Source: CAZRIE01 sp964600075 (GTDB lineage Bacteria; Bacteroidota; Bacteroidia; Flavobacteriales; Flavobacteriaceae). From it: a stretch of 15,352 nt of DNA. Location of the stretch: assembly GCA_964600075.1 (NCBI GenBank), contig CAZRIE010000100.1, positions 1 to 15,352 of the forward strand, given 5' to 3'. Positions within the stretch are counted from its first letter, which is position 1. Each line of letters starts with the position of its first letter. The translations under genes were made by a program, and so were the position numbers. The notes under the pieces were generated by a model, which was not told the origin of the DNA, did no database searches, and worked only from the letters and a program-made list of their open reading frames with translations. Below, piece after piece: positions 14,327-15,352 of the stretch.

Positions 14327-14396
14327 TAAAGTTGTGCTAAGGCTTTTCATGGGAACTATGGTTGGCATTAGTTGTGGTTTATCCCCTTTGTGCCTT

Positions 14397-15352
14397 TCAT
14401 TTGTTTTTAAAGAAACCCCAAACTTCTTTTGCCATTTCAATATCACCATTTTGCTCCTTTACCAACAATTTGAATAGATTACTATATCTCTCTGCGATAC
14501 TGGGTTCGGTATGCCCCCGCCAATAACCTCATAGAAAGCCAGCTCGGTATTATTTGTGCCGTTCAAGTATAAATGCTTTGTTATGGTACAATTGTCGGTC
14601 GTATTAGTATTATCAAAATCACCTATTAGCGGTGTCGTGTCGGTTTGATTTCTGTTTATCCAATACTGAATTGTTTCTTGAGCGGAGTAGATTTCGCCTC
14701 TGTTACTTTTCATTTGACCGCCTTTATATGGAAGTATATGGTCTTCTGTACCGTTCATTATGAGTGCAGAAGTTGGTAAAATGGAATTTGCGCATTACGT
14801 ATTGACAGGATTTGAGGCAACTATTGAGGCAAAAGCCTTTAGTTTATCGGGGATTTCTTGAGCTAATCGAATTACCATGTGCCCTCCATTCGAAGTGCCC
14901 ACCGTAAAAACTTTAGATGAGTTGGCCTGATATTCGTTTTGAACAACGTCAACTAGATTACTGGTAAATAGCACATCGTTGGAATTGGGGTTGCCTTCTG
15001 AATCGCTTCAGCAATCATTCTAACCATTATCGCCACACGAACCTTCTGATCCATTGGGTAAAACTAAAATGATGTTCTCTTGTGCCGCAATGTCCAACCA
15101 AATTTTATAAGGAGCTTTGACATTGGTCAGGTCCAATATTTCGTCATTGTTACTTTCATTACCATGAAAAAGCATCACAACTGGAGCGTTGACAGGGTTT
15201 TGTGGAATATATAAGTGGTAATCCCTTTCTTCTCCAGAAACGACAATTTTTCGATTTTCTAAGAGCCCTGTTTCCGGACCTGCGTTTGGATCTTGGTCGA
15301 TTATGTTATTGTCATTCTTATTACAGCCTGTCGCTAAAATCACTACTAGATA
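14397..15352 (-). pseudogene. Broken poly(3-hydroxybutyrate)-depolymerase-like (LpqC-type) lipoprotein esterase, start outside the window
   Basis: One minus-strand frame from the right edge reads YLVVILATGCNKND (end of a lipoprotein signal with lipobox Cys), then RDYHLYIPQ..APVVMLFHG, LPNGSEGSCGDNG, the nucleophile elbow GTSNGGHM (~14876-14899), and the acid-residue motif NGTEDHILPY (~14727-14756). Three stops interrupt this same frame: TAG at 15020-15022 (Trp expected in the family GWNDC), TGA at 15008-15010 (one change from CGA Arg) and TAA at 14795-14797. A one-base loss in a G run (14514-14518) then breaks GGGHTEPS, the catalytic-His region. The correct C-terminus, HTEPSIAERYSNLFKLLVKE...FFKNK, continues in the shifted frame to TGA at 14397-14399. 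The separate open stretches 14459-14758 and 15020-15352 are pieces of this one dead gene. The product would have been an exported short-chain esterase. Confidence 0.88.

Noticed and set aside
14249..14449. 66-codon minus-strand ORF
   Set aside because: It overlaps the true C-terminal coding frame of the broken depolymerase in another frame, then runs through motif copy 4. It has no recognisable domain.
1..15352. CRISPR array, insertion sequence or intact integrase
   Set aside because: No regularly spaced repeats, transposase motifs or tyrosine/serine recombinase signatures were found on either strand.

Overview
The window looks like a chromosomal segment of a marine-type member of the Flavobacteriaceae (Bacteroidota). 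Supporting signs are an AT-rich sequence, weak or absent Shine-Dalgarno sequences, hairpin terminators flanked by A/T runs, one TAnnTTTG-type -7 box, and a carotenoid gene set of the kind that makes monocyclic xanthophylls (saproxanthin/myxol) in flavobacteria. Family assignments come from reading the translations; no database search was possible.

Layout. 1-1499: 3' two thirds of an aconitase gene, closed by a strong terminator. 1576-2133: a membrane-anchored thioredoxin-fold protein whose CxxC has become NLPS. 2308-3009 (+): a CrtA-family carotenoid monooxygenase, meeting tail to tail a long minus-strand cluster, 8931 back to 2998, in transcription order: CarH-like B12-binding MerR regulator, crtI (phytoene desaturase), crtB (phytoene synthase), a 131-bp gap, crtZ (beta-ring 3-hydroxylase), crtD-like desaturase, cruF (1',2'-hydratase). 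Together these can build phytoene, desaturate it to lycopene, hydrate and desaturate the acyclic psi end, hydroxylate the beta ring, and (CrtA-type enzyme) add the 2'-hydroxyl that separates myxol from saproxanthin. The lycopene cyclase is not in the window. The first gene of the cluster is a probable AdoCbl/light-responsive repressor, which suggests light-controlled pigment synthesis.

9092-9175 (-) is tRNA-Leu(GAG) with its own terminator. Immediately upstream of it on the minus strand lie a decayed terminator and a tRNA T-arm/3'-acceptor fragment without a tRNA body, a typical scar of integration at a tRNA site. From here to the right edge the DNA looks accessory: a dead parDE toxin-antitoxin pair (about 9411-9963) that ordinary ORF calling misses, a lipoprotein esterase with a TPR-like tail, a secreted His-rich beta-propeller protein, a beta-lactamase-family serine hydrolase, and a poly(hydroxybutyrate)-depolymerase-like lipoprotein gene killed by three nonsense codons and a frameshift.

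The most unusual pattern is a short motif close to ATCCTTTATTTGAACTTT, always on the plus strand, that occurs once in each gap between these accessory genes (9336, 10113, 11546, 12978, 14309). The genes thus form motif+gene units, reminiscent of a cassette array, with no recombinase gene in the window. This is an observation with a speculative interpretation.
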